From positions 2,016,501 to 2,080,500 of the forward strand of contig NC_090797.1 in the NCBI RefSeq assembly GCF_040054535.1: a DNA stretch of 64,000 nt. The letters are read 5' to 3'. This document shows, one piece after another, positions 62,654 to 64,000 of this stretch (the first letter of the stretch is position 1; each line of letters begins with the position of its first letter). A program made the position numbers and the translations under genes. The notes beneath the pieces are model-generated. The model worked only from the letters and a program-made list of their open reading frames with translations, ran no database searches and was not told the origin of the DNA. This stretch comes from Antennarius striatus. Lineage: Eukaryota; Chordata; Actinopteri; Lophiiformes; Antennariidae.

Positions 62654-64000
62654 CAAGGCTTGTACACTAATATACATATACATGCGATTGTCCAACGGAC
62701 TACTAGAGTGTGCTACTAATTTCTCTTTGGGGATTCTAACAGTATATAAAATAAACTTAAAACGTCCTTTCCTCAGCAGAGAAGTTAAGTTCTGTAACTT
62801 ATCTCCTAATTTTTTCTTTCACGTTACCCAACTAAATCAAATTGATCCTAATTTTTCTTTCTGCCACCAGTCGCATCTACAGAATCATCGGGACAGACAC
62901 AAGGTGAGGTCATCTTTCTTACGCCGTCAGTATCCCATATTTTCCGTGTCTAATTGCACAGTAGAGACAATAATATTCTACGTGTGGAATGTCTCCAAAA
63001 TGAAGATGACCCTGTGATTCTTAATCTTCTGTCCGAGTTGATTGGACAGTGTGAAGCTGATGACTCTTGTGCGTTTCAGAGGGAAATATTGACTGGCCAG
63101 GAGCTGGAGGCTCAGGAAGAGGTAGGACTCTGCTTGTTGTTCTAACCCTCTCCGCTGTAGCACACTTTCATCTTATCTCCCAGTCAATAAGTTTGCGTTT
63201 GGAGAGATTCTGATGACTGACGGGTTATTGACTTCTCTTTATCCCAATGTGACTCGTTTTTCGTCTTTGCCTCTCGTTTGACTTCAATAATGTCACATCT
63301 TTGTGATGTAAGTTCCCCTCCTTACCCGTAAAGGGATGCACTCCACGGAGCGGTATAAACCGATGCAAACATGGTTTATTCTTAATAGAGGCAGGACAAC
63401 CCCACAGCTGGCTATTGGCCTCACCGGACCAATGCTCCGCCCTTCAGTCAGTAGCATCAAATCCAATCAAATGTGGGAAAAATGGTCAAGGATCCACCCT
63501 TTTACTCCCAACCCAACCTTTCACCAATTTTCCTCGAAATCAGGCCAGTAGTTTTTAAGAAAAATAAATCTCAGCTCCACCCCCTTATCTGCTGTGCCTG
63601 GAGACCCAACCTCCTACCAGGTTTCATGCTGACAAACCAACCAACCAGCAACCACAACTCAATTTATTCACCTTATGTTGAGATGTGGTGTCAAACATGA
63701 CATGGTTACGCATTTGACGGTAACGTCTCCGTTGCCCAGGGAGATGGCGTCACCGTCAGGAGCTATCACGTGGAGAGCCGGATCACGTCGCGCTTCGCCC
63801 ACACCACCGTCAGGAGCTTGGCGGTCAATTCAGGCTCCGAAGACCACATTCTTGGCTTCGATGTCCGGATCCCCAAACAAGCTTTTATCACCAATTTCAC
63901 CATGTGAGCCAGTTTCACGCAATCCCAGCCGCCTTCAGAAAAGTCTGGAGGCTTGACTGCCGCCTTTTTGTTGCAGGAATGTTAATGGGATGGCTTTCGT
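62197..64000 (+). CDS. itih2: inter-alpha-trypsin inhibitor heavy chain 2, 5' part only
   Basis: A secreted plasma heavy chain that becomes covalently linked to bikunin and hyaluronan in mammals. Exons: 62197-62292, 62871-62903, 63080-63121, 63740-63903, 63977-64000 (continues beyond the window). The signal peptide starts MKCGPLLLLGLLLLQQGRC, then a short pro-region spread over two very small exons (33 and 42 nt) ending EAQEE. The VIT domain follows: SYHVESRITSRFAHTTVRS, FDVRIPKQAFITNFTM, NVNGMAFV. The exon 4 donor splits the Met codon (AT, then gtgagc), as in itih5 exon 3, a family-conserved junction. Assigned to ITIH2 by VIT sequence and by its position beside itih5; ITIH1 or ITIH3 is less likely. 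Confidence 0.92.
62293..62870 (+). other. itih2: itih2 intron 1, microsatellite only
   Basis: It contains (GT)n at 62622-62652. No exon was seen. Confidence 0.7.
63122..63739 (+). other. itih2: itih2 intron 3, possible decayed repeat
   Basis: At about 63500-63570 a stretch containing CCAATTTTCCTCGAAATCAG resembles an old dispersed repeat end. Nothing else was recognised. Confidence 0.4.

Overview
The window is nuclear DNA from a vertebrate, almost certainly a compact-genome teleost fish. Genes are split into many short exons with GT-AG introns of about 70 bp to a few kb. (AC)n/(GT)n microsatellites are very dense, and small Tc1/mariner-type MITEs sit in introns. I found no bacterial or viral genes. 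The species cannot be named from the sequence alone.

Layout, left to right: (1) 1-8157, minus strand: prkcq, protein kinase C theta, 15 coding exons from the initiator Met into the kinase domain; the 3' end lies off the left edge. (2) 8.35-21.7 kb: gene-poor spacer with microsatellites, X-box-like motifs and one copy of a dispersed repeat. (3) 21714-37733, minus: sfmbt2, a four-MBT, SLED and SAM domain Polycomb-type repressor, complete in 19 coding exons (881 aa), with a probable non-coding first exon and promoter near 40.6 kb. (4) 40.7-43.9 kb: spacer with an unassigned CpG-rich block. (5) 43986-48349, plus: a STIMATE/TMEM110-like multipass ER membrane protein, complete in 8 exons (297 aa). 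(6) 50173-60907, minus: itih5, inter-alpha-trypsin-inhibitor heavy chain 5, complete in 14 exons (982 aa). (7) 62197 to the right edge, plus: the first exons of itih2, head-to-head with itih5.

Gene order and orientation (prkcq-, sfmbt2-, itih5-, itih2+) match human 10p14 as I know it. The fish window also carries a STIMATE-like gene between sfmbt2 and itih5. The 3p21 paralogon (PRKCD, SFMBT1, STIMATE, ITIH1/3/4) has STIMATE in the equivalent place, so this looks like an ohnolog kept in fish and absent from human 10p14. The genes are a conserved syntenic block, not an operon or a shared pathway: a signalling kinase, a chromatin reader, an ER-plasma-membrane junction protein and secreted matrix proteins.

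Exon boundaries were set by eye from splice signals, codon phase (every junction was checked to keep frame) and recalled family sequences. No alignment or transcript was available. The most notable non-gene observations concern splicing architecture: complementary dinucleotide tracts flanking small sfmbt2 exons, simple repeats abutting donor sites, pure-C acceptor tracts, a stop-free 99-bp intron and a MITE 24 bp from a donor. I saw no clear evidence of a wholly new biological system.
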